A DNA stretch of 19,264 nucleotides from Phoronis ovalis. Lineage: Eukaryota; Phoronida; Phoronidae. The notes under the pieces were generated by a model, which did not search any database, had not been told where the DNA came from, and saw only the letters and a list, made by a program, of their open reading frames with translations. Below are positions 1 through 12,400 of the stretch, piece after piece. The translations under genes and the position numbers were made by a program. Within the stretch, counting starts at the first letter, position 1. Each line of letters begins with the position of its first letter. Location: positions 1 through 19,264 of the forward strand of contig JAOXYB010016032.1 in assembly GCA_028565635.1 (NCBI GenBank), in the 5' to 3' direction.

Positions 1-425
1 CCAAGGCAACCCATGCACAATGTATATATATATATATATATGTGTATATATAAATAATTTGTATATAATATATATATAATAATAATATATATATATATAT
101 ATACGCGAACACAGGTTTTAAAAATACTAAACGCGTGTTTAGCCTGCTAAAAAGCACCCTTTCGGAAGATTACACACACACGCACACATACATATATATT
201 GTAAAAACAATACCCTGCTTGCCAATATTTAGCCAAATATATATCCTTAACGCGCAATGCATGTTGAGTGCCTGTTGAAAAAATATCCCTTTTCACAGGA
301 ATTTTTGTTTGCGCATGTGGACGCACCCTTTGACCCATGTGTCACCGGATTATGTAAACAGTCATAGGATTAAAAAGATTTAAGGGAACATGTACCATAA
401 TATGCAGTGTTGCCTTTTTTTACAG
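1..425. other. Intron (5' end outside window) with AT microsatellite
   Basis: Non-coding sequence ending in a pyrimidine-rich tract and acceptor (tttttttacag) before exon 1. It carries a long TA-rich run and, at about 171-200, a short CA/TA run. I see no coding signal on either strand; a short minus-strand open frame here reads through the microsatellite and looks like chance. Confidence 0.75.
21..103. repeat. Imperfect (TA)n microsatellite
   Basis: Almost pure alternating T and A, broken by short gtg, aataatt and taataata interruptions. It is a typical intronic AT simple repeat with no sign of function. Confidence 0.9.
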
Positions 426-466
426 CCAACCTCAACATTGCAGCTGGTGCAAAGTTCGACTGCATG
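426..466 (+). CDS. LRRK: LRRK exon 1 of window: ankyrin repeat fragment
   Basis: Short 41-base exon between a ...ttttttacag acceptor and a GTAAGT donor. It enters in phase 1 and leaves in phase 0, reading NLNIAAGAKFDCM. This is the N-terminal loop of an ankyrin repeat whose TPL helix start is in the next exon, a split often seen in ankyrin genes. It is not the start of the protein. Confidence 0.75.
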
Positions 467-3400
467 GTAAGTAACTGATTAGATACCCTTCTGATAGTGG
501 GACAGTATGGTGTCCCTTGATAAAGAATTTTGTATCACACAACACAGCTGTTTACTTAATTATATCTGGGACTCTTAGCTGTAACAGTCCCAGGTTATAT
601 TAAAAGTAAATTATTTCCTTCTCTTTCTTTTCATCCTTGTGGTCCTATTATTAATATAAAGAAATACTTAGGATGAACGTATACTTTTTACTGGCTTCAA
701 AATTTCAGGTGCTAGTTATAGTAAAATTAATTGATAGTTGCTTTATTGTAACTGCAGAATTTAATTTAGACAATTAGGGTTAAGTTATAGCTTTTCTTGT
801 GGATGTCTTTTAGTTTTCTACATTTTGTCACTAGAATCCGTTTCAAGCTGTCACCTTGAATGTTTCAGCATGAAATGTTATCCTGGTGTTCATAATATTG
901 GCCTTATTATGCACTTTCCTATGCAACTACACTGTGTAGAGAGTTTTAGATTTTTGTGCCCACCACATATAGCGTGAATTGGTAATTTGTCATAAGATCA
1001 CCAATATAGGCAGCCTGCTATAAGTGACCTCTTTTTTCTTATTTTTCCTACTTTTCGAGGTTGGCCATGGTGATTAATTTTATTTGAAAGTGGGTGTAAC
1101 TTTGCTCAAATAACATATTTCAGCATTTCCACATGCCTTTCTTTATCAAAAAATGATTGAATTCTTTTGTGTAGGGCATTCCAGCTAACTCTTGTATCCA
1201 TGCAGTTTAAACACATAATTAAAGTCAGTAGTTAGTTATTGATACCATTACTTATCTGCTATCCTTTCTCCCATTAATAATCTGATGTTCTTTTTCCCGT
1301 TAATTATATCCCATTTCTAAATCGCCACCATAGTTAATGGTTTCCACATTTTCTCACCATGTAATATGGCTAACTGTCCCGTGAGATTCATGTTCCATGG
1401 GTTTTAGTATGTTAAAGTACTATATCATTATCAATAATTAAGAAGTGGTTTGTTTTATGTGTTTAAAGAGTGGACCATTTGTTTATCCTTATTTCTGTAA
1501 AATAAAATTTTCCTTTCTTAAGACTTAAAGATGTGTTTAATTTAAACCTAAGTTGATAATTACTTTCTTTTTAAGTGACAATTAAAACATCATATATTTG
1601 CAGTACATATTATGTGATTTGAACCATTCGTCTGGTTTTGTATATTAATTATATCTGTTAATCTGCTTAAAATGATTGTAGCCTTTGTTAAAATAATTCA
1701 CTTTGTAGTCTGAGCCTTGTGCTACAGCTCTGTATATAGCTGTAACCCTTACTTGACATTGTTATACTTTAGACTCCTCTAAGTGCTGCAGCTCTTGATG
1801 GCAAAGTGGAATGTGTAGGGCTTCTTCTAGAATATGGAGCAGATCCCAAACTAACAGATGCCAGTGGTTATACTGCTATACAGCTAGCAGAAATGACCAA
1901 CAACCAGACAGTTATTGAAATCTTCTATTCTTCTCTAGGTACATTTTTGTTAATCTGTCCTGTATGGTCATTCTGACAAACTATCATGGGCTCTTGAGTT
2001 GTCTGGCAAATTATTGCAAATTACAGGAATGTCACCATTGTTCAATGTCAATTTCCCAGCACATAAGATTATTCCACTTGCTGTAACTAACCCATATTTG
2101 GCTATATATATGTAACACGTACTCTAGTTCATGTCCGGTTGCTAATTCCTGTCCATTCGCCAATTCGTGTCCAGAGCACTGTAATTGGCGAAAAATAATA
2201 TGCTATTGTGTGTCCATTCTACATCACACGCCTAAATGTGTTCTTATTGGAAAGAAACGAGCAATGTTAACCTGCAGAGTGTAATTTATTCCATGTGAAG
2301 TATAATCCAACAGACACAGCACATTACAAATAATGACAAACATTTATTTTTAAACAAAAACATTATTTTTTGCAGCTAAAAGAGATCATTATCTACAAAA
2401 AAAGGCTGAAGGTATGATATAATATTTATTTTGTCATATTGTTAACAGTAGCTGTCTGATTTTTCTAAGCTTATCATATATATTCAGAATTCTTAAGTTG
2501 ATAAAAATATTTTAACTAGGATATTGCAGCTGTGCGATTTGTCTGCAAAAGGATAGTTTTATTTTAACTGGGATATTGCAGCTGTGTGGTTTGTCTGCAA
2601 AAGGATGGTTTTATTTTAACTAGGATATTGTAACTGTGTGATTTGTCTGCAAAAGGGTATGTTGTTTTATTTTAGATTTACTGAACATTTGTTCTGGTGC
2701 AGTAGATGATGTTGATGGTTGTAGACAAATTATCGATGCTATGGGATCTCGACTGGAAGAATTTATAAATGCTCATCGTGAAAACCACGAAACACCATTA
2801 TACAGGTAAATGAAAAAGTTTTGCGAAAAGCTTACATCATAACAATAATATTTAATATTGGTACTGGCAAATATTAAAAGTAGCTTTATCTCCGTTTGTC
2901 ATAGTTATCAGTGCCTTATCAAGAAATCATCCAGGTCATGTGAAAACATGCGTGGTTGCATACACAGCTATATGGTTGGTATTCATGTGCATGAACAAAA
3001 ATGTGTAAAAGGTTGATTTTTAAGAACTAAGCACGTTAACACGCGTTACACATTTAGGAGTTATATTTTTTGACGAAATGTACTATAGGTTAGTAAATAC
3101 CTTATTTGATTAATATACTGTATGCATTTAGGGCATCAAAATCTATCAACACCCGGATCGAAACCGCCAACCATTTGACCAAACTTTGTCTCGAAAGTTA
3201 ATTTGCAATCAAGTTCGAGTGAATTTCTCATAATTTTGTTTCCCGGGCATTTTCCAAAAGCAAAATTCTCAACGCATTTAGGATTTCTAAAATTTCTTCC
3301 TGTCAAAATTTAAAAATGGGAAAACGCATTTAGGGGCTTTTTCAAAAGCCCATTCATGCAAATGGGTACCAGTCATATATTTGAGTTATATGCATAGCTA

Positions 3401-6400
3401 TATGTATAGCTTGTCTATTTGCATGTGGCAGAAAGACAATAGTGTTACATAACTATGAAAGATTAAGGGAGAGAAGTGGGAGGGATTGGACTGTAGGCAA
3501 AAAGCAAGATAGTTCCAAAGCATCACATTATAGTACATTCTATGTTCTTGTGCAATTTTATTTTTCATATCATAAAGTTCTCTGCTTTTTAGTTATTCCT
3601 TAAATTGCAATTTAATTTATTTCACACTAGTGACTCTTCTGAAATGTTGATACTAGAAACTTGATTCTAATAATTGATAGTATTTCTTCCAGAGCATGTC
3701 GTCATAACCACATTGGAATTGTTCAGCTTCTGATGGAGCATGGAGCTGTTGGTACAGTTGGCAAATCACCTCTTTATGTGGCATGTCTCTATAACTATTT
3801 GGAAATTGTGAAATTATTGCTAGGTGTAAGTGTTGTCTTTTTTCTAGTTTGCCATAGCTCAATATATATATACATGTAGTCATTGCATTAAGATTTTTTT
3901 CTGTTAAGATTCGAGATGTCTACTGAGCACTTCTTCCAACTGATGGGCCAACATCAATGAATTGATGGCTGCTGGCACATTGAAATGACATGAGTTTATA
4001 CTTGTCTTGTTTGGTGTATTTTAAAACTGGACGCAAAGGCTCTGTGTTTACAAACAGAGGAACATCTTGTTTCATTTGCCAACCTACAATTTTCTACATG
4101 CATTATTTAATATATACTATTTATATGTGGATATTCAAATCATTTAGAATCCAATATTGATTTTAGGTTATGTCTAAGACAACTTATTCACTTTAAACAG
4201 ATGAAAATTAAGTGTGTATACCAGCTTTTCTCTAAATTCACAATTATTTAATTTCCAGCATCGCAAAGCTTGAAATCAGATATGTCATTAGCACAACAAG
4301 TTAGCCAGTACCTATCACATATGCTCTCTGATCACAAAATAAAAGTCACTGCAACTAGAAAGATTACTAAAATTTTAAAAATACAAAGAAACACATGTAG
4401 TTTGAGGCTTCCACTATAGATTAACAGTAATGATGAAGTCCAGTACTTTAATTATTAACTATGAAAATTTTACTTTGTTTGATCTTTCCATTTTTTAAAG
4501 AAATTTCCTGAGTTATGTAATGTGTGCATGGAAGAAGCTAATGGCTGTCAACTTCCTGTTCATGCTGCTGCATCGCAAGGTTACCTGAAAATTCTGGAAC
4601 TTCTCCTCAGCTATGACTATCCTGAAAAAATATTAAATACATACACAGACAAGAAAACGGGCTACAAATACAAAGCGTCTTTTGATATAAATGCTCAAGA
4701 CATTAGCAACCAGACTCCAATTTATTTTGCTTGTTTGTCAGATAATGAGGAATGTGTTCAGTTCTTACTTGAACATAAAGTAAAGGCAGAAAATGTAGAC
4801 AATGGTAAGTCAAATCATTAATCTTAAATGAAAGTAAAGAAATCATAGGCAACTTGTTATAATATCAGCATTTATTATGCGTCTGTCTTGGTAGAATAAA
4901 CTATGTAATGACATCTGCGAAAAATTTAGAAAGGACAGTCCATCAAACTTTGATCAAGCTTTATTCAATTTTTACTAAGTATGAAAATGTAAATATCAGT
5001 ATAGTTTGGACTAACAGCGTTTTGGCCAATCTATTTACTAATAGTGCAAAAATTTTATAAAATGTTATCGGAGGCATTCGCAGCTAATGTATTCGAATAG
5101 CTTAAGAGCTAAATTTTACTGTTCTCATTTTTTTGTGTATGATAAACTAGTTACTGCTTGTACATTTTAGTTGTTGAAAATACAGAGGCAGATGAAGAGG
5201 GTAATGTAAACTGCATGACGAGCGACACTGCTGACATTGTTACGTTTTGTCCTGTGGATATCGAGGTCAGATGTGCTGACAATACTACACCACTACTAGC
5301 TGCTGCACGTGTTAAGCTTAGAAACATTGTTAAGTTACTTGTGAGATATGGTGCAGATGTCAATGCAGCATATGAAGATAAGGGGCAGAAATACACAGCT
5401 CTGATTGAGGCTTGTGAACATGGTTATATACCAATTGTTGAAATGCTGTTACAATTAGGTGCCAAAGACGAAGACTTGAAATGTATCACAATGGCTCAGA
5501 TCTCTAACAGTGATGCCATGATGTCAACTTTGTTGAAAGCTAGAACATACATTGATACTGAGCATAAAATAAGTTATAAAATATTGCAAAGAAAATTGTT
5601 AGAGATAGCAGAACCATCTGATGATTGCGAGTCATTTAGTAGTCTCGGGTCTACTATTGGTACATTAAAGTCACATAACCTGGCACCTACAAATCCTGTA
5701 TTCATCAACTGGCATAAAATGAATTTAAGTGAAATCAAGCACAAGTGGATTTCCAACCCATGTTTTTGTCATAACCCAAAGTTGACAATTACTAACGAGT
5801 TATCCATTAATAATGATTTTGCTTTGTTTGCTTTAACAAACATTGATGTGTCAAACAATCAACTGTCTAGATTGCCAAGTGTCATATTTGCTTTACCTTC
5901 ACTACAAATGCTGAATGGATCCAATAATTTTTTGGATGACTTACCAGTTGAAATTGAGAATACAGATCAGTCAAAAGCAGTGTGGGATTTACCTGTACTG
6001 AAAGTGATTAATTTAAGTCGGAATAAGCTAACATCGTTGCCTGCAGTCCTGTTTAAATTACCAGCTTTAGATTCTATCAATGTTTCGCACAATAGACTTG
6101 AAGTCATTCCATTTGAAATCTGGAATGGGGCACGAATTATCAACTTATCACATAATAAAATACAAGAGTTACCTGATGAACCCACAACTCCTCTTCCTTC
6201 TCCAAGCTATGATGATGCTGACTTAAACAATCTAGTCTTTCAACTTCCTGGTATGGAAGAGAATCAGACAACATGTACTTCACAAGTTACACTAACTGAA
6301 GAAAACAATGCTGTCTTAGCAATAGTTGAGAAGGATTTACATTGGTCACAGTATGTAAAAGAGTCGAAAGAAGAAACAGAACATAGCATGTCACAGAAGC

Positions 6401-9400
6401 AACTTAAAGATTTACTTACTGAACATAATCAGATCAAAGCTGTGCCAAAAGGATTACCATGTTTAGCCCCATATCTCCAAAAGCTTAACTTGGAAAACAA
6501 TGAAATAAGTGAAGTTGGTCAACCTACAGATTACCCAAGTGGTCTGATGTACTTGAATCTGTCTCATAACTGTATAGAGGGCGGAGTCGGGTTTTCTGAA
6601 AAAAATAGCCTGGTGAAATCGCAGGCTATGTCACTAAACAGAGGCTCTCCATCAGTAACCCAGTCAGCTAGCTACAGCAGCATGGACAATGCATACAGTG
6701 CTAAAGGAAGGTGAGCATATGTTTTTGTTACAAATATTCTGTTTTACAAGTACGTTAGTGTAACTTTGTTGTAGTGATGATCAGAAACATAACTAAAGTG
6801 AGAAATCTGTCATTTACTGTCAATCATATCAAATACTCTGATTCTGTCAAAAACTTGAATAATTAAAGTAAATAAAAATGCCTAATGAATTAAAAATTTA
6901 AAACGAAGCATGAAAAATTGTTACTTAGTAAAAAAAGATGTCTTATTTGAGCTATGATATAAAACTTTGGGAAACAGAAAATACCTATCTCTAATTTTTT
7001 TTAAAAACAAAGGGTTATATCAATTAAAAGTAAATAAAATGTGTTAAATAAAATTTTTGTAACATATAAAAGGCATAAACATGTATCCGTTTTTGCTATA
7101 TAGGCATTTAATTTTAGATCCCCGGCTACCTGTACACAAATTTTACTATCATTTGGATTTTGGTATCATAATATTAATTCTGTTACTGATTGTGATTGGT
7201 ATGGAGTTGATAGTCAAACTGTCAGAAACGAAGAAGGAAAACATAAAAAAATGTACCATTTAGATTTTTCTTAAATGCAAAAAATGTGATTTTCACTTGA
7301 AGAAATAATAATTTAAACTCCGCATTAAAAATTCTCTACTGTGTTACCCAAAAAAGTGATAGCACCTGTTAGCCGACAAAAATCTCAACCTTTCAACAAA
7401 TATCTTAAACTCCTTTGAAGCAATGAACATTTTTTAATGTCTGCTAATGCGATTTGTAATCATGTAACATCCTTATCAGCTTCCTGTGCGGAAACTCACT
7501 CTGACTGTCACTTTTTTCCACAGTGCTTCCGTATCAGTTGGTAGTGCACCACGAGCGAGCTCAATGAACCAGGAATGCCATCATAGGCTGTGTAGACATA
7601 GAAAGCATCAAGATTTGCATAAATTGAAAACTTTATGTCTTGCTCATAATAAAATTACTGAACTGGAATTTGCACAAGTTACTAGTTTGCTACAGGAAAG
7701 CATTATCACGCAAGTAAATAAAAAAATTCCTGTGCTAAATATTCTGACTGCTTTAGTTTGATTTGAGTTAAGTGCCAGATCAAAAGTGTTATAATAACAG
7801 TGTGATTGCATATACGCACTTTCATTTTGATTTACATACATGTTTTTGTTGCTGATTCCTAAACAGTGATTGAGTGAATGAGTTGATAATTGATTCAGTA
7901 AACAGTTTGCTGAATAGGCAGTTAGCTTTTAATTAGTAATGTGGAAGTAAATTTAATATATTATTATATACATGTTAAAAACTGTTTAAGTCATGCAAAT
8001 TTTTTCTGATACAGTCATCAGAATCTGATGGAGCAACAAACAATAAACCACCTCCAATCACCTTTTATTATCCAAATTTGACATATTTGGACGTAAGCTA
8101 CAATGAGCTTCAGGAAGTACCCCCTGATCTTGGTGGATTAAGCTGTCTTGGTCAGCTGTATCTCAGTGGGAATTTAAAGATTACCAAGGTAATAATACTA
8201 TGTTATTATGAAAGTCCTAGTAGCTGATACATAGTGTTACACAGTTTTATTGTTTAGTATGTGGACAGGGATCAAACTGTTGTAGAGATTCATTGCATAT
8301 TTAGAAGGTAGGGTTGTTACTAGATTTTGTTCAGGTTTGAGCATGATAACTGTCTTATTTGTAAGCGTTGGTTAAGTTTTTGTTTATTTTTGTAAAAAAA
8401 GTTATTATACTTTTCATGATTACTTTCTCCTAGCTGCCACCTGAATTAGGAAGGCTTACTAAGCTTTGGACTCTCAAAGTTGATGACTGTCCAATTGAAG
8501 GTCCGCTAAAGACTATGTTTGACCAGGGGAAAAGGATATCAGATATTATAGGTTTTCTTAAATCTATTTTAAAAAGGTAGGCAATGTTCAAAAATACTGC
8601 AAATAAAGATAAATATGCAGGTCTCAAGAATCGCAATGCTATCAAAGAAGGCAAAACAAATTAGTATAATAATGTAAGAAATTGTACAAGAAAATTTGTA
8701 AAGTATTACATGCAGATGTCGTAGCAAAATACATTCTGGTTCTATGTCAGTGCAATCCATGTCTTGGTATAGCTGCCTTATTTAAAGCCGCAGCGCTACA
8801 CGATTCAGTTTATGTTCGTAGTTTTATGCCCATCACTATGTATAGTGGATGGGCATATAGTCATACTGTATGTGGGGTCGTGGTCGTGGTCGTATCCAAC
8901 CTTTTCTTTTTCTCGCTAAAACGGCTTCAGCTTTTGTCGGATCATCTTCATATTCGGTACATGGCCATGTCTTTTCCCGAGAGGAATGTCACATTGTGCC
9001 CATTTCAGAAAAGATGAAGCGTTGACTGGATGATTCAAAGTTGGATTCATGAAGGCAATAGGTGGACGTATTAGGGTAGGTGACATTTGAAAATGATCTT
9101 GAGAAATAGGTCAAAGGCTAATGTAAATCTTTGACATTTTTGGTTGTGCAACACTTTCTTTGTCTTGCAATAACAGCTTCAGTTTTTGTCCGATCAGTTT
9201 TATAGGGCAAGTAAAGGTCAAAGTACGGGACATATATAATTTTGACCAGGATTACTTCCAAAATGGCTGACTGGTGGCCATGTTTGTTTTCAATAGGGCA
9301 TGTCACTTTGGGCATGTCACTTTGCGCCCATTTCGGGAAACACAGAGTGTTGATTGGACAATTTGAAGTTGGATTCGTGAAAGTATAGGTTGGTGGACGT

Positions 9401-12400
9401 ATTAGGTTAGGTGATATTTGAAAATGACCTTGAGAAGTAGGTCATATGCCAATTTTAATCTTTGGCATTTTTGGTTGGTGAAACACTTTCTTTGTTTTGC
9501 AATATCAGTTTTTAGTTTTTATCCGATCAGCTTTATATTTGGTACAGAATAAATGCAGGTCAAAGTGCAAGATGGCTGTAATTTTAACATGGATCACTTC
9601 CAAGGTGGCCAACTGGCAGCCATGTTTGTTCTCGAGATGTTAAGTTGCAATACCAGCTTCAGATTTTATTCGATTTGCTTCATATTCGGCAAAGGGCAAG
9701 TAAAGGTCAAAGTGCAGGACAGGTATAATTTTGACCTAGATTACTTCCAATATGGCTGACTGGTGGCCATGTTTGTTCCCAAGTGTGCATCATATTGCGC
9801 CCATTTTGAGAAAGACGAAGCGTTGGCTGGACGATTCAAAGGTGGATTCATGAAGGCCATAGATTGGTGGGCATATTAGACTAGGTGACATTTTAAAATG
9901 ACCTTGAGAAGTGGGTCAAATGTCGATATTTTTATGTTGTACGTAGTACTTTTTTGCCTCGCGATAATTGCTTCAGTTTTTAATCGATCGGCTTCATATT
10001 CGGGCAAGTAAACGTCAAAATATTAGTCGATATAGTTTTGACCTTGATCACTTCCAATATGGCCAGCTGGTGGCCTTGTTTGTTCTCAAGTGCACACGCC
10101 TATTTTGAAAAGACAAAGCATTGACTGGATTCAAAGGTGGATTCGCGAAGGCCATAGCTTGATGGGTGCATTAAGCTGGGTGACTGATTTTAACATAACC
10201 TTGACAAGTGGATCAAATGCCGACGCAAATCTTTGACATTTTTTGTTGTGTGTTACACTTTTTGGAATAACTGCTTCAGTTTTTATTCGATCAGTTTCAT
10301 ATTTGTACAGTGTAAATACTGGTCAAAATACAGCATGGTTATAATTTTGACCTTGGAAACTTCCAATATGGCTGACTAGTGGCCATGTTTGTTCCCATGA
10401 TTGCATGTCACATTGTGCCCACTTTAAGAAAGATGAAGTGTTGACTGAACGATTCAAAGGTGGATATACGAAGGCCATAGGTTAGTGTGCACATTTGGCT
10501 AGATGGCATTTGAAAATGACCTTGAGAAGTAGATCAAATGCCGATACGAATCTTCCACATTTTTGTTGTGGGTAACAATTTCTTGGTCTCACAGTAACTG
10601 CTTCACTTTTTTTTTATTACCTCATCAGTTTCATATCCAGTACAGGTTGAATACAGGTCAAAGTACAGTTCAATTATAAGTTTAATCTGGATCACTTCTA
10701 AGATGGCTGACTGTTGGCCATCATTGTTCTCGCAGTTGTACATGGCAATAACAGCTTCAGTATTCATCCGATGAGTTTCATATTTACTACAGAGTAAGTA
10801 CAGGTCAGATGTAATTTTAACACAGATAAATTTCAATTCCCAGAGAGACAAAAAAAGCGAGAGATCTATTCACAGTGATGGGCATCTGTCTGCAAAAGCA
10901 GACCTGTTGTTCTATGAGGTGTCAGATATGTCTGATAAATATAGTTTTGACTAAAAAATGACTGCTTGCCACTTTTATCTGATTTTAGAGATAAGGAATT
11001 CCATAAAATGAAATTAATGTTTGTTGGTGTTCAGAAAATTGGAAAAACAACACTGCTAACACAGTTGAGAAAACATACAAAGACTCCTATGGAGGCTATG
11101 GTAAAGAAATATTAGACAGTGGCATATTAATGTATTCAAATGTATTTTTGATATTAAATAAGAGTAAGAGGAGCCTTTTTTGATTGAAATGTACATTGCA
11201 GACTCAGTAGTGTTCTCAAATAAGTATATTTGAAGAATTTTTTTTCATGTCATGGGCATGTAAGTGTTATGGAAACTGCTCTGTTGTGCTTCACTGAATC
11301 TAAAATCATATATAACTTCCAGGTTTGGACTGAAAGGACCGGTGGTGTCAAAAATTCACCTAAGAAAGGTGAGCAGTTATCAACCGTAGGTGTGGATATT
11401 GGTGAACTTGTAAGCAGCGGCAAGAAAGGAACCGTCACATTTACCACTTGGGATTTTGGTGGACAGAAGGAGTATTATGCTACACACCAGTATTTTTTAA
11501 CAAGAAGGGCGCTATATCTGTTGTTGTGGAAAGTGACTGATGGTCCAAAGGCCATTCAAGAGATGAACCAGTGGCTGATTAACATCCAGGTCAAATATCT
11601 GTTTTCACCTTATTTCATCTGAAATTTAATAGAAGCAAAAAGAAACCACTATTGCATTACGTTACACCACAAGATTTTGACCTTGTAGATCTGTCTTTCC
11701 ATTATTGTCTTTATCGCATACACTTTCATTTTCTTTGAAGTCACTCTAATTCAAATCTACTCTTGTGGTATAATATGCTAACTCAACACAAGCCTACCTT
11801 TTGTATACAAGGAAAATTTCAAATAATATGTCAGTTGCAAATCTGCATCTAGTTGTTGTGTTATTATTTTGTTCCTCTGTGATAACTTACCTTTTACGTG
11901 TAGCAAAATTTGGTACTGGCATACTCACATAGTTAGTTTGTTTGTGAAACTCATTTCATTGGAATCATGGAGCTCCGAAATTCTAGTTAAATACCAATGA
12001 CAAATCATTTTGGTAACTGTGATTGGATCCTGGCAGGGCATGATGCCTCAGTGTTTAAAAATTTGGACATATATTTTTTACGGGAACATTAGTATTATCT
12101 TTGGATTTGAGATGCATATTTATTTTGAGTTAACACCTTTCATCTTATTGTAGATGCGAGCGCCAAATGCTCCAGTTATTATAGTTGGCACTCACTTAGA
12201 TTTGATCAAGGGAAAGGACTTTCCTAAAGGTTACTTAGCTAACCTACAATTTGAGATTGAGAACAGGTATATAAATATAACAGAAGCTGCTGCTAAAGGG
12301 TTACCAAAGGTGTTGAAGAGAATTGAAGTGAGTTGTAAGGGCGGTGCATTTGGATCTGGCAGAAACATTGCTGAACTTAATAATATGATTTATAATGAAG

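Larger units (their letters stand above)
8577..10988. other. Intron 10, largely filled by a repeat element
   Basis: The longest intron (2412 bases), between the last LRR exon and the P-loop exon. The 8826-10885 part is an inserted repeat element; the flanks (8577-8825 and 10886-10988) look like ordinary intron. Several open frames of 60-110 codons on both strands here are chance frames inside the repeat. Confidence 0.88.

Noticed and set aside
4501-4522. ATG at 4522 (and ATGs at 5158, 12154 and 15179) as translation starts
   Set aside because: The frame is open upstream to the splice acceptors and the domains begin before them, so these are internal methionines or intronic ATGs.
5151-5396. 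Minus-strand open frame of 81 codons, and similar ones at 5574-5756, 5967-6185 and 16338-16637
   Set aside because: They lie opposite strongly supported coding exons and mirror their codon bias; no family signal.
8682-9017. Plus-strand open frame of 111 codons in intron 10
   Set aside because: It runs from intron into the repeat element, has no recognisable domain, and its translation includes the GTC/GTG simple repeat.
10603-10851. Minus-strand frames in the repeat element (also 9118-9315)
   Set aside because: The same short peptide pieces recur because the DNA is tandemly repeated, and stops appear in the other units, so it is not a coding array.
10886-10930. Helitron 3' end (hairpin followed by CTRR)
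   Set aside because: The hairpin is present, but no CTRR with a following T is at the expected distance, and the element has inverted ends, which helitrons lack.
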